Positions 34,189-43,627 of a stretch of 64,000 nt of DNA are shown piece after piece (the stretch's first letter is position 1; every line of letters starts with the position of its first letter). The position numbers and the translations under genes were made by a program. The notes beneath the pieces were generated by a model. The model saw only the letters and a list, made by a program, of their open reading frames with translations. It was not told the origin of the DNA and made no database searches. The stretch comes from Paenochrobactrum glaciei (lineage in GTDB: Bacteria; Pseudomonadota; Alphaproteobacteria; Rhizobiales; Rhizobiaceae): assembly GCF_039522165.1 (NCBI RefSeq), contig NZ_BAAADE010000011.1, forward strand, positions 1 through 64,000. Direction: 5' to 3'.

Positions 34189-35187
34189 TCAGCCCCTCTT
34201 CCCATCAACAAGATGGCATGCAGCGCCATGATTATTGTGAACGTGCAACTGCGGCAGTTCTTTATAACAACGATCAAACCGCTGATCGCAGCGCGGATGA
34301 AACGGACAACCATCCGGCCTTGCCGACGGTAAAGGCGGTGCGCCGGGGATGGCAAAAAGTGTGCTGAGCTCTTGGTCAATACGCGGAACAGCCTTGATCA
34401 GACCTTGCGAATAAGGATGCTGCGGCTCGGCAAAAACATCGCTGACATCGCCGTCCTCGATAATACGTCCAGAATACATAACCATGACACGCTCGGCAAA
34501 GCCTGCCACCACACCCAGATCATGCGTGATGAAAAGAACAGCCAGCCCGCGGCGTGTTGAAACGTCATCCAGAAGATCAAGCACCTGATCCTGCACACGC
34601 ACATCAAGCGCGGTGGTTGGCTCATCTGCGATAAGCAGCTTCGGCTCTCCGACCAATGCCATTGCCAGCACCACACGCTGGCGCATACCACCTGAAAACT
34701 CATGCGGGTAGGAATTCAGCCGTTCAGCGGCGCGGTCAACGCCAAGCTCATCCAGAACAGCAAGAGCCCGCTTTCTTGCCTCTGCCTTACCCACACCACG
34801 CAGGCGCAATGTTTCGGCAACCTGATCGCCAATGGTCATCAGCGGGTTGAGAAAGCTCATCGGATCCTGAAACACCATGGCAATAGAGCTGCCGCGCTTC
34901 CGGCTCATTTCACGCTCAGAAAGGGACAGTAAATCCGTGCCGTCAAAATCCACCCGACCCGATAATCTGGCCATTTTATCAAGGCGCATCAGCGCGCGGG
35001 CGGTCAGAGATTTACCGGAACCGGATTCTCCGACCAATGCAACACGTTCCCCTACTCCGATGTTAAAGCTGATATTATCAACAATACGAACGATATTGGT
35101 TTTACCAGCTGCAATATCAACAGTCAGGTTTTCGGCACTGATAAGCGGCTGGCGTTCAAAGCCTTCCAAAGATGTTGTTTTATTCAT
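34189..35187 (-). CDS. Peptide-type ABC transporter ATP-binding protein, DppD/OppD class
   Basis: 332 residues with Walker A GESGSGKSL, QDPMSFLNPLMTIGDQ, signature FSGGMRQR and Walker B LIADEPTTALD. Near the end CPFHPRC and the Cys around it form the iron-sulfur-like C-terminal motif seen in many OppD/DppD proteins. It starts 1 base after the DppC-like permease stop, with the ribosome site inside that gene. Confidence 0.93.
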   Translation of the reverse strand: MNKTTSLEGFERQPLISAENLTVDIAAGKTNIVRIVDNISFNIGVGERVALVGESGSGKSLTARALMRLDKMARLSGRVDFDGTDLLSLSEREMSRKRGSSIAMVFQDPMSFLNPLMTIGDQVAETLRLRGVGKAEARKRALAVLDELGVDRAAERLNSYPHEFSGGMRQRVVLAMALVGEPKLLIADEPTTALDVRVQDQVLDLLDDVSTRRGLAVLFITHDLGVVAGFAERVMVMYSGRIIEDGDVSDVFAEPQHPYSQGLIKAVPRIDQELSTLFAIPGAPPLPSARPDGCPFHPRCDQRFDRCYKELPQLHVHNNHGAACHLVDGKRG

Positions 35188-35188
35188 C

Positions 35189-36046
35189 TTACTTACCTCT
35201 CAGTGAAGGGTCGCGGCGAACCTGAATGATGTCACCTAACAAGCCAAAGGCAATGGAGGTGACCGCAACTGCTGCTCCGGGCATAATCACTGTCCACCAT
35301 GCAGAAGAAACATAGCCGCGTGCTGCCGCAATGGTTGCGCCCCACTCCGCACTTGGCGGTTGTGCACCCACACCAATAAAAGAGAGACTTGCCAGAACAA
35401 GAACGGTGGCACCAATATCACTGGCCCATTTGACGATCAAAACATCGAGTGAATTAGGCAAAACATGTTTGACCATTAAACGGAAGCGGGAAACACCGAG
35501 CACTTGCGCGCCTGCTACAAACGGCTGCTCCATTGTCTGCCGCATAATACCGCGCAGCAAACGTGCAGTAATCGGCCAGCCTGTAATTGCCATAGCGATA
35601 ATCGCTGAACGCAGGCTTGGCCCCATTGCAGACGCAAAGCCCAGAGCAACAATCATACCAGGCAGTGCCAAACCTATATCGGTTATTCTCATCAATCCTT
35701 CATCCAGCCAACGCGGGCCTGATGCGGCAATGGTTGCAACGGCAACGCCGATAATGGAATAAAGCGTAACGACCAGAAAAGCTGAGAGCAGCGTTGGTTG
35801 CGCACCGGCAACCAATCGCCAGAACACATCCCGCCCCTGATCATCAGTTCCAAGCCAATGTTCCGAGCTTGGCGGTAATAGGGAGTTTACAATATCGGAT
35901 CGGTAAATGCTTTCCGGTGCGATAAACGGACCAATCAAAGCAACGATCAAAAGCATTAAAACGACTGCAAACACAAACAATTCGAATAATGTAAATTGCT
36001 GCTTGCGACTGGCCGCAGGTTTTGTAGCGACAACTGATGCGGTCAT
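35189..36046 (-). CDS. Peptide-type ABC transporter permease, DppC class
   Basis: 285 residues with six membrane segments. HWLGTDDQGRDVFWRLVAGA near residue 65 is the well-known DppC/OppC block, and the EAA-like loop GAQVLGVSRFRLMVKHVLPN is near residue 180. Its start overlaps the DppB-like stop as ATGA. Confidence 0.93.
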   Translation of the reverse strand: MTASVVATKPAASRKQQFTLFELFVFAVVLMLLIVALIGPFIAPESIYRSDIVNSLLPPSSEHWLGTDDQGRDVFWRLVAGAQPTLLSAFLVVTLYSIIGVAVATIAASGPRWLDEGLMRITDIGLALPGMIVALGFASAMGPSLRSAIIAMAITGWPITARLLRGIMRQTMEQPFVAGAQVLGVSRFRLMVKHVLPNSLDVLIVKWASDIGATVLVLASLSFIGVGAQPPSAEWGATIAAARGYVSSAWWTVIMPGAAVAVTSIAFGLLGDIIQVRRDPSLRGK

Positions 36047-37086
36047 TGGGTTTGACTCCCTAACTGACTGGCGCGGATACGCGGATCGACAAGGATTTGC
36101 AGCAGGTCAACAACAAGATTAACCAGACACACAACTGTCCCGATGAACATGACAGAGCCAAGGACTGCGAAAGAATCTTTTTGCGCAACAGCTTCAAACA
36201 TGTAGGCACCAATGCCGCGGCGAGCGAAAACAGTTTCAACCAACACTGCAGAGCCGATCATGGCGCCCGCTTGCGTACCCGATAAGGTCAACACAGGATT
36301 GATACTGTTTGGCAAGGCATGACGCACAAGCATATGGCGTGAACTGGCACCTTTTGCCCTCACCGCCACGATGAAATCTGAGCGTAATACACCAAGCAAT
36401 GACGCTCTTAATGTACGGAAAATCTGGGTCGCAAAAAGTGCTGCCAGAACAGAAGCCGGCAGAATGATGTGATGCAATGCATCAGTGAAACCGGTGAAAT
36501 TACCAGCCAGTATGGCGTCGAGTGTTGGAGCACCGGTGACATTGGGTGAAGAAACACCAAATCTTTGTTGTCCTGAAATAGGAACAACACGCCATACACT
36601 GCCCATGACATATTGCAACACCAGAGCGAGCCAGAAAGCAGGCATACCGCCGAGCATTGATGCGCCGACACGGCAAATCATATCAAAGACGCCACCTTGC
36701 CGGTAAGCCGCAATAATACCAACCGGTATTGCAACCAGCAGATTAAGAACCATTGCAAAGAAAACAAGTTCCAGCGTACTCGGCAGAACTCTTTCCAGAT
36801 CGGACAGAACCGGCTGCAATGTTACAATCGAGGTGCCAAGATCGCCGTGCAACAAGCGGCCAAGAAATTTGAAATATTGAATGATGACCGGAGCATCAAG
36901 TCCCAGTCTCTCTCTAACTGCCTCAATTTGCGCAGGTGATGCATCAGGACCGGCGGCCATCTGAGCTTCATCACCCGGCATCATCTTGATCATCAGAAAG
37001 ACGAGAGTAGCCAGTCCCCATAGGGTTAGGATAACTAGCCCGAGACGACGGGCTAGAAACCATGTATAAGCACGCAAAGACAACAT
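36043..37086 (-). CDS. Peptide-type ABC transporter permease, DppB class
   Basis: About 347 residues with six membrane segments. The start FLARRLGLVILTLWGLATLVF and the later MPGDEAQMAAG are typical DppB features; the EAA loop reads VAVRAKGASSRHMLVRHALPN. Start choices are TTG 37101, ATG 37092 and ATG 37086; the last is favoured by GAGG at 9 bases. It is the second gene of the operon after the binding protein. Confidence 0.9.
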   Translation of the reverse strand: MLSLRAYTWFLARRLGLVILTLWGLATLVFLMIKMMPGDEAQMAAGPDASPAQIEAVRERLGLDAPVIIQYFKFLGRLLHGDLGTSIVTLQPVLSDLERVLPSTLELVFFAMVLNLLVAIPVGIIAAYRQGGVFDMICRVGASMLGGMPAFWLALVLQYVMGSVWRVVPISGQQRFGVSSPNVTGAPTLDAILAGNFTGFTDALHHIILPASVLAALFATQIFRTLRASLLGVLRSDFIVAVRAKGASSRHMLVRHALPNSINPVLTLSGTQAGAMIGSAVLVETVFARRGIGAYMFEAVAQKDSFAVLGSVMFIGTVVCLVNLVVDLLQILVDPRIRASQLGSQTQ

Positions 37087-37097
37087 GGTCATGCGCC

Positions 37098-38672
37098 TCA
37101 AGGCTTAGCAAGGCGGAAATCCGCCGGTGCAACCGGTGTGACATGCATGCTGGCATTGATACCGGCCAGTGCTTCAACGCGGTAAGCAGAAGCTTTATAA
37201 ACACCATACATATCAATCATCACTGAATCCTGATCGAGTATGGTCTGAACCTGCTTATAAATATCGCAACGTTTTGCTTCATCTGCCGTCACCATTGCTT
37301 CATCGAGCAACTTATCGACTTCTTTATTATTATAGCCGGTGCGGTTCGTTCCAATCGCATCCGACTTATAACCTTTAGTCAGCATAAGCCCGACATCCGG
37401 CAGCTGGGCAAAATCTTCAAGCAGCATCATCTGCGGAATGGAATTAGGGTCTTTCAGGCTTGCCAGCCAGTTCGGATAGGCAATTGGCTTCAATTCCACT
37501 TCAATGCCGATATCGCGCATATTGGATTGGAAAAGAGTTGCTTCCTGTTTTTGCAATTCAAATACCGGCTGAAAACTCAGCTCAAATTTTGTGCCTGATG
37601 CTCCAGCCTCTGCTAGCAATGCTTTAGCTGCTTCCAGATCCTGTTTAACCTCAGCTAATTCCGGACGACAGTTTAAACGCGCAGGCACAGGGCCATTCGC
37701 CAAGGCGCCATTTCCGCCGCGAATACTTCTTAAACCACCCGCATAATCATAAACCATCCGCAAAGCTTTACGTACTTTTGGATCTGCGGTTGGGCCCACT
37801 TGCGTATTAAAGAGAATTTCAGTTTGGTAGCTGGTATTAATCGGCACGACTTTCAATGCCGGATCACTTTCCATCGACGCTGCATCACGATCAGTATATG
37901 TGAAGCCGACATCAATATTTCCGGCGCGCAATTCGTCACGGCGTGTCGAGCTTTCATCAATGCGTCTGAACACAATGGATAGTGGACGGCCTTCTGCCGG
38001 AGCCCAATATTCGTCAAAGATATCAATGACAACAGCCTGGCTTTGATCTCCCAGAATATAAGGCCCTGAGCCCGCTTCATTGCCCTGCAACCATGCCTGT
38101 CCGTCATCGCTGCCTTTGTTGGCCTCAACCAGAGCAGAATTGAGAATATAAACTTTACTTAAAGAAGACAGAAATAATGTGTTTGGTTCACTGAGCTGAA
38201 TGGTGAGATGGGTGTCATCAGTCACTGTCGTAGCTTCATAGCCTTCAACAAAAGAAGCAACACCAATACCCAATCGCTTCAAACGATCCAATGTATAAGC
38301 AACATCTTTGGCCGTGAGTACTGTGCCATCATGAAACTTCACATCTGGGCGCAGTGTAATCTCAATGGATTTTGCATCATCACTATAGGCGTATTTTTCA
38401 GCCAGACTGCCGACAAGCGTCGTGTCATCATATGTGACAAGCGTATCATACAAAGCACTGACAATAGTATTGGTTTGATTATAATCCGCGCGCAACGGGT
38501 CTAATGTATTTACCTGACCGCCGACACCGACAATGATTGTCTGCGAACGCTCCGCTGAAACAGCCGGAGATGAAACACCGGCAATGAGTGCCAAGGCAAG
38601 ACCGCAAGCGACAGCGCCTGATTTCAAACGGCTGACCGGTGAAATAGCAGTGCTGGATAAGAAATTACGCAT
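37098..38672 (-). CDS. Peptide-type ABC transporter solute-binding protein (family 5)
   Basis: 524 residues with a signal peptide ending around SSPAVSA (residue 39). The family-5 block TLDPLRADYNQTNTIVSALYD near residue 58 and the LRPDVKFHDGTVLTAKDVAY block near residue 107 identify it. Ligands of this class include peptides, opines, nickel and sugars; the neighbouring racemase and allantoinase-like genes suggest a ureide or hydantoin-like ligand, by inference. A GGGAGGAAG ribosome site precedes the ATG. It is the first gene of a six-gene operon that ends with the epimerase-like gene. Confidence 0.92.
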   Translation of the reverse strand: MRNFLSSTAISPVSRLKSGAVACGLALALIAGVSSPAVSAERSQTIIVGVGGQVNTLDPLRADYNQTNTIVSALYDTLVTYDDTTLVGSLAEKYAYSDDAKSIEITLRPDVKFHDGTVLTAKDVAYTLDRLKRLGIGVASFVEGYEATTVTDDTHLTIQLSEPNTLFLSSLSKVYILNSALVEANKGSDDGQAWLQGNEAGSGPYILGDQSQAVVIDIFDEYWAPAEGRPLSIVFRRIDESSTRRDELRAGNIDVGFTYTDRDAASMESDPALKVVPINTSYQTEILFNTQVGPTADPKVRKALRMVYDYAGGLRSIRGGNGALANGPVPARLNCRPELAEVKQDLEAAKALLAEAGASGTKFELSFQPVFELQKQEATLFQSNMRDIGIEVELKPIAYPNWLASLKDPNSIPQMMLLEDFAQLPDVGLMLTKGYKSDAIGTNRTGYNNKEVDKLLDEAMVTADEAKRCDIYKQVQTILDQDSVMIDMYGVYKASAYRVEALAGINASMHVTPVAPADFRLAKP

Positions 38673-38730
38673 AAACTTCCTCCCGTTTATGATCGATATT
38701 AGAAAATCGATAATTCATTCCCGATTTAGA

Positions 38731-38760
38731 TCGTATCCGATTTATTTTTACATTGATACA
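38731..38760. promoter_or_regulatory. Candidate operator 1 (GTATCC ... GATAC)
   Basis: GTATC at 38733-38737 and GATAC at 38755-38759 are an inverted repeat about 60 bases upstream of the ABC binding-protein gene. The same half-sites recur at 38869-38900, 41313-41340 and 46880-46916. Confidence 0.45.
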
Positions 38761-38868
38761 TAAAATTAAATTTATCTAGCACTTTTTTACATGGAACAGC
38801 CTTCTTGCCCATAAAAAACAAGAAAAATAGACCTCCCAGGACGACAACCAATCAATAAAATTAAATAT

Positions 38869-38900
38869 CGTATCCAAAATAACTATTGTTTACGATACAA
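38869..38900. promoter_or_regulatory. Candidate operator 2 (GTATCC ... GATAC)
   Basis: CGTATCC and CGATAC flank a 19-base AT-rich centre, about 75 bases before the racemase gene. With operator 1 it frames the divergent promoter of the ABC operon and the racemase. Confidence 0.5.
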
Positions 38901-38975
38901 TAATGTGTGTAAATCGTTAAAAAGGTGGAAAGCCGTATATTCGAATCTCAATCAGCAAAATCTATGAGGAAACCG

Positions 38976-39710
38976 ATGCGTCGCTTGCTCGTCATCAATC
39001 CCAACACTTCTGCCAGCGTGACAGAAAAAATCGAGACTCTGGTCAAAGAAGAAACCAACAACCAGATTTTGGTTGAGACCGTAACGGCAGATTTTGGCTT
39101 CAGCTATATTTCATCCAGAACCGCAACTGCTATCGCCGCCCATGCGGTTCTGGATGCCGCCGCCCGTGCGATTGCAGAAAAAACAACGCCTGATGCGATC
39201 TTACTTGCCTGTTTTGGTGATCCCGGTCGTGAAGCCTTGGAAGAAATGACAGGCTTGCCGGTTATAGGCTTTGCTGAGGCTGGTCTGCTGGCGGCATCTG
39301 AATTATCCAGTCAATCGCTAGTGATGACGAATGGTGCAATCTGGTGTGACATGCTGTGGGAACTGATCTTAAAACTCGGCATCTCAGACCGGATTGCAGG
39401 CGTTCACTCTATCGAAAATGTTGCCAATGACCCGGCCTTAATTGCGCGATATGTTTCAAGCGAAGCAGAAAAAGCGGGTGTGGATCGTGTCATTTTGGGG
39501 GGCGCAGGCTTAATTCCGTATTTGCCCGAAGTCATTGCACAGGCGAGCGTTTGCGTCATTGATCCGCACCGGATTGCCATCCAAAAAGCAGTTGCTTTGG
39601 CCAATGCGCATGAGCCGGCAACAAGCGAGCAGGATCACAGCCTAACCGATGGCAAGATGAATATTAAGGGTTTGTCCCCGCTGCTAACGGCCGCTTTAAA
39701 AGGCGCTTAA
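38976..39710 (+). CDS. Aspartate/hydantoin racemase family protein, allantoin racemase-like (HpxA-like)
   Basis: About 244 residues. The start LLVINPNTSASVTEKIE is diagnostic. The first catalytic Cys is in LLACFGDPG near residue 78, but the expected second Cys near residue 185 falls in LGGAGLIPY, where GAG replaces the usual GCxG. A GTG at 38925 would extend the frame, but GAGGA 5 bases before the ATG at 38976 is better. Racemases of this family act on hydantoins or allantoin. The next gene, convergent, is an allantoinase-like protein, which favours an allantoin or ureide role. The missing second Cys could change the chemistry. Confidence 0.8.
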   Translation: MRRLLVINPNTSASVTEKIETLVKEETNNQILVETVTADFGFSYISSRTATAIAAHAVLDAAARAIAEKTTPDAILLACFGDPGREALEEMTGLPVIGFAEAGLLAASELSSQSLVMTNGAIWCDMLWELILKLGISDRIAGVHSIENVANDPALIARYVSSEAEKAGVDRVILGGAGLIPYLPEVIAQASVCVIDPHRIAIQKAVALANAHEPATSEQDHSLTDGKMNIKGLSPLLTAALKGA

Positions 39711-39715
39711 ATGCC

Positions 39716-39740
39716 GTAATGCCAAACAACTTGGCATTAC
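39716..39740. terminator. Terminator hairpin after the racemase gene
   Basis: GTAATGCCAA-ACAAC-TTGGCATTAC is a perfect 10-base-pair stem between convergent genes. A second hairpin (AAGGTTTGCAGC-TTAT-GCTGCAAACCTT) overlaps the last codons of the opposite gene at about 39769-39796. Confidence 0.7.
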
Positions 39741-39780
39741 ATATTTCATGGCCGGAATATCTGACAGAAAGGTTTGCAGC

Positions 39781-41187
39781 TTATGCTGCAAACCTTTCAG
39801 TTACTTGAATGCGTGCAAGTGCTTCCACCTCACGATAGGTGACTGCCAGCTCAGTCTCTAAGTCTGTCAGAAGCCGCTCCTCCAGACCTGCCAATAAAGT
39901 TGCCGTTGTATAATGACGCACAACAAAAATAGCATCAAAGCCAAATTTTTGTTTATAAGCCTGCAATAATTCCAGCAATCTATGCTGCTGTTTAGCTGTC
40001 ATTGCATCGATACGTCTGGCATCTTTTTCGTCTGCAACAATTTCCGTCTCAGCAATTTTATCATCAAGCCGCGTATAGGCTTTGAGGATATGTTTTTTCT
40101 CCTCAATGCTCGCCGCTCTGAACTGGCAGCGAAGCGCAAAAAACAATCCATACGGGCTGTCATTGGCAGGCCCAAGCTCGCTCTCAAAGGCACGTTCCGT
40201 AATTGCCTCACCATTGCGGAAGCAATCACCAAATTTTTCAAGAAACTCCGTTTTTGAAAGCTTGGAAGGCAAGAGCTTTGGCGCAATATATGGCTGGGTG
40301 GCTGCCCAATGACGTGCAATCTCCACACGTTTGGCAATCCAGACTTTGTCATGGCTTTGCACATATTCTATGAAGCGTTTTAAAGCAGCAATACGACCCG
40401 CACGTCCGACTAAGCGGCAATGAAGCCCGATAGAAAACATCTTTGGTCTGCCGGCTGCACCCTCGGCATAAAGATAATCAAAACTGTCTTTGAGATAATT
40501 GAAGAATTGCTCACCCGAATTAAAGCCGTTGGCAGTGCCAAACCGCATATCATTGGCTTCCAGCGTATAAGGAATAATCAATTGCGGCTTGTCCTGATGC
40601 ACACGCCAATAAGGTAAATCATCGTCATATGTATCAGAAATATATTCAAAGCCGCCGACTTCGGAAACAATATCAACCGTATTAAGCGAGCAGCGGCCGG
40701 TGTACCAACCCGCAGGTTTTTCACCAGTTGCTATTTCATGGCCACGCACAGCTTCTTCTACCTGCTGACGTTCCAGAGCTTCGGGCATATCCTTGTGCTC
40801 AACCCATTTATTGCCGTGGCAAGCAATTTCCCAATCTGCATTTTGCATGGCTTGCAGTTGTTCCGGCGAACGCATCAAAGCTGTTGTTACACCAAATACA
40901 GTGACCGGAACATTCAGCTCGGTAAAAAGGCGATGCAAACGCCAAAACCCAGCGCGTGCGCCATATTCATAGATGGATTCCATGTTCCAATGGCGCTGCC
41001 CTTCCCATGGAACAGCTCCCGGAATTTCGGAAAGAAAAGCTTCACAAACCGGATCCCCATGAAGAATATTATTCTCACCGCCCTCCTCATAATTCAGGAC
41101 AAATTGCACGGCAATATTGGCATTGCCCGGCCAATTGGCATGAGGTGTAGTTTCTCCATACCCGATCATATTGCGCGGATAACGCAT
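39781..41187 (-). CDS. puuE: PuuE-like allantoinase fused to an OHCU-decarboxylase-like domain
   Basis: 468 residues. Residues 1-300 are a polysaccharide-deacetylase-type allantoinase (YPRNMIGYG at 3-11, ACHGNKWVEH at 122-131, FSIGLHCRLVGRAGR at 251-265). Residues 305-465 match the 2-oxo-4-hydroxy-4-carboxy-5-ureidoimidazoline decarboxylase domain by FLEKFGDCF, ALRCQF, and YKQKFGFDAIFVVR. The catalytic His of the usual HPDL motif is replaced: positions 371-374 read YTRL, and the later SEQxxxGL segment is not kept either. The decarboxylase part may therefore be non-catalytic and structural. It is divergent from malate synthase G, which would consume glyoxylate released from ureides. Confidence 0.85.
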   Translation of the reverse strand: MRYPRNMIGYGETTPHANWPGNANIAVQFVLNYEEGGENNILHGDPVCEAFLSEIPGAVPWEGQRHWNMESIYEYGARAGFWRLHRLFTELNVPVTVFGVTTALMRSPEQLQAMQNADWEIACHGNKWVEHKDMPEALERQQVEEAVRGHEIATGEKPAGWYTGRCSLNTVDIVSEVGGFEYISDTYDDDLPYWRVHQDKPQLIIPYTLEANDMRFGTANGFNSGEQFFNYLKDSFDYLYAEGAAGRPKMFSIGLHCRLVGRAGRIAALKRFIEYVQSHDKVWIAKRVEIARHWAATQPYIAPKLLPSKLSKTEFLEKFGDCFRNGEAITERAFESELGPANDSPYGLFFALRCQFRAASIEEKKHILKAYTRLDDKIAETEIVADEKDARRIDAMTAKQQHRLLELLQAYKQKFGFDAIFVVRHYTTATLLAGLEERLLTDLETELAVTYREVEALARIQVTERFAA

Positions 41188-41312
41188 AAGTTTCCCTCCG
41201 ATAATTATAATTTCACGGCTTTTTTCATACCAATGGCTGCGACTGATAAAAGAACAAAAACATCGCCAACCGCATTATTGAATACAATCTCGTATTAAAA
41301 ATATATTGTCAA

Positions 41313-41340
41313 TGTATCCAATTTATGGAATCATTGGATA
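41313..41340. promoter_or_regulatory. Candidate operator 3 (TATCCAAT ... ATTGGATA)
   Basis: TATCCAAT at 41315-41322 and ATTGGATA at 41333-41340 form an 8-base inverted repeat spaced by 10 bases, 20 bases before the malate synthase start and in the region divergent from the allantoinase-like gene. The left part TGTATCCAATTTATGGA differs by one base from the sequence at 46900-46916. Confidence 0.6.
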
Positions 41341-41359
41341 AACAATAAATGGGATTCAA

Positions 41360-43540
41360 ATGACTAAGCAAAATTATCATCAGCACTCTTCCGGCTTCTC
41401 CATTCATCCTGCCCTGCATCAATTCGTTGAAAAAGAGTTGTTGCCTGCTGTTCGCATCGAAGCCGATGCTTTCTGGAACGGCCTGACCTCCATCCTGACT
41501 GATCTGACACCGCGCCATCATGAATTGCTGGCGATCAGAGATGATTTACAAAACAAAATTGATGCCTGGCATATTGCCCGTAAAGGTCAGCCGCATGATG
41601 CAGCTGCCTATCAGGCATTTTTGCGTGAAATCGGTTATCTGGTTGAAGCACCGGCCGCCGACGCTTATCAGGTCGCCACTAAAAATGTTGATGCCGAAAT
41701 TGCAACATTGTCCGGCCCTCAGCTTGTCGTCCCCATTTCCAATGCCCGTTATGCACTCAATGCAGCCAATGCACGTTGGGGCTCACTTTATGATGCGCTT
41801 TACGGTACAAATGTTATTGCGGAAGATGCTGCAATCCAAGCTTCCAAAGGCTATAATCCGCAGCGCGGCGCACACGTCATTGCTTATGCGCGTGATTTTC
41901 TTGATGCAACAGCACCGCTCAGCACTGGTAGCCATAAAGATGCAACCAGCTATATTGTCGAAGGAAACAAGCTGCTGGTGACATTGATTGACGGTCACAT
42001 TGCGAGCCTGAAAGATGTGACACAGCTTGCTGGATATACCGGCTCGCGCCATGCTCCAGCCAGCATTTTACTTGCTAATAACGGCCTGCATGTTGAAATC
42101 ATTTTTGACCATGAAAGTGAGATCGGCAAAGACGATACAGCCGGTATCGCCGATATCATTCTGGAATCTGCGATTTCAACCATCATGGATCTGGAAGATT
42201 CTGTTGCTGCTGTCGATGCTGATGATAAAGTTGCCGCTTATCGCAACTGGCTGGGCTTAATGACGGGAACACTTTCCGCATCTATTACTAAAAACAATGC
42301 CAGTTTTGAACGCCGCCTTCATGACGACCGCACCTACACAACGCCAAGTGGCGGAACGCTGACGCTTCATGGCCGCTCGTTAATGCTCATCCGCAATGTT
42401 GGTCATCATATGTTTACCGATGCCATTCTGGATGCAAGTGGCAATGAAGTTCCCGAAGCAATTCTTGACGCTGCAATTACGGTTGCCAGTGCTTTGCCCG
42501 ATATTCGTGGTGAAAACAAACATCGCAACAGCCGCACCGGATTGGTCTATGTCGTCAAACCAAAAATGCACGGACCGGACGAAGTCGGCCTTTCTGATTT
42601 ATTATTCAAACGCATCGAAGAATTACTTGATCTGCCACGCTATACGATGAAAATCGGCGTGATGGATGAAGAGCGCCGCACTTCGCTCAATCTTGCTGCT
42701 TGTCTTTCCAAGGTCAGAGATCGCACCGCTTTCATCAATACCGGCTTCCTTGATCGCACCGGCGATGAAATTCACACTGATATGGAAGCAGGCCCGATGG
42801 TTCGTAAAGGCGAAATGAAAAACGCCGTCTGGATCAAAGCCTATGAAGACAATAATGTCGATGTGGGCATTGCCCGCAATCTGCCGGGGCGCGCGCAGAT
42901 CGGCAAAGGCATGTGGGCTGCTTTGGACCTGATGGACGGACTGGTTAAAGAAAAAATCGGCCATCCACGCTCTGGTGCTTCAACCGCATGGGTTCCTTCA
43001 CCAACAGCCGCTACGCTTCATGCTATCCATTATCATCAAGTGGATGTAAGAGCAGAGCAGGCAAAATTGCGTGGCAATCCACGCGATACATTCAATGATC
43101 TGCTTACCTTGCCAATTGCAACGCACAGCTATTCCGCCAGCGAAATTCAGGAAGAGCTGGAAAACAATCTTCAGGGCATTCTTGGTTATGTTGTGCGCTG
43201 GGTAGATCAGGGCGTTGGCTGTTCTGCCGTGCCGGATTCAAGCGATATCCGCCTGATGGAAGACCGTGCCACTCTGCGTATTTCCAGCCAGCATGTCGCC
43301 AACTGGCTGCATCACGGCCTTATCACGGAAACACAAATCAGTGATACATTGCGTCGTATGGCAGAGGTGGTTGACCGCCAAAACAGCAATGATGCATCTT
43401 ATCGCCCTATGGCACCGAATTTTGATGGCCCTGCCTTCAAAGCAGCTGCCGATCTTGTCTTTAAAGGTCGTACTCAACCTAATGGCTACACTGAAACAAT
43501 CTTGACAGCCCGCCGTCGCGAAGCAAAGCTCTCGTCATGA
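41360..43540 (+). CDS. glcB: Malate synthase G
   Basis: 726 residues, the expected size of the monomeric malate synthase G (about 723 in E. coli). Conserved stretches include GRSLMLIRNVGHHMFTDAIL, INTGFLDRTGDEIHTDME and GASTAWVPSPTAATLHAIHYH. It condenses glyoxylate with acetyl-CoA to malate. GGGA with a short spacer precedes the ATG. It is divergent from the PuuE-like gene and followed by kbl and tdh. Here it would assimilate glyoxylate from ureide breakdown, which is an inference from context. Confidence 0.97.
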   Translation: MTKQNYHQHSSGFSIHPALHQFVEKELLPAVRIEADAFWNGLTSILTDLTPRHHELLAIRDDLQNKIDAWHIARKGQPHDAAAYQAFLREIGYLVEAPAADAYQVATKNVDAEIATLSGPQLVVPISNARYALNAANARWGSLYDALYGTNVIAEDAAIQASKGYNPQRGAHVIAYARDFLDATAPLSTGSHKDATSYIVEGNKLLVTLIDGHIASLKDVTQLAGYTGSRHAPASILLANNGLHVEIIFDHESEIGKDDTAGIADIILESAISTIMDLEDSVAAVDADDKVAAYRNWLGLMTGTLSASITKNNASFERRLHDDRTYTTPSGGTLTLHGRSLMLIRNVGHHMFTDAILDASGNEVPEAILDAAITVASALPDIRGENKHRNSRTGLVYVVKPKMHGPDEVGLSDLLFKRIEELLDLPRYTMKIGVMDEERRTSLNLAACLSKVRDRTAFINTGFLDRTGDEIHTDMEAGPMVRKGEMKNAVWIKAYEDNNVDVGIARNLPGRAQIGKGMWAALDLMDGLVKEKIGHPRSGASTAWVPSPTAATLHAIHYHQVDVRAEQAKLRGNPRDTFNDLLTLPIATHSYSASEIQEELENNLQGILGYVVRWVDQGVGCSAVPDSSDIRLMEDRATLRISSQHVANWLHHGLITETQISDTLRRMAEVVDRQNSNDASYRPMAPNFDGPAFKAAADLVFKGRTQPNGYTETILTARRREAKLSS

Positions 43541-43550
43541 AGTAATCGAT

Positions 43551-43583
43551 AAGCCGCCGCCGGATTATCACTTCCGGCGGCTC
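43551..43583. repeat. GC-rich hairpin between glcB and kbl
   Basis: AGCCGCCGCCGGA and TCCGGCGGCT form a stem with a 3-base bulge. No U-run follows. It may act as a transcript-processing hairpin or partial terminator. Confidence 0.5.
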
Positions 43584-43627
43584 CGATACCATAAAAATGG
43601 TTGTTATACGGAGTGGAGAGACATCCT

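Noticed and set aside
40738..41298. 186-codon open frame on the plus strand
   Set aside because: It lies fully antisense to the PuuE-like gene, has no ribosome site and no recognisable domain.
41520..41981. 153-codon frame inside malate synthase G
   Set aside because: Same strand, wrong frame within a clear glcB gene; no start signal.
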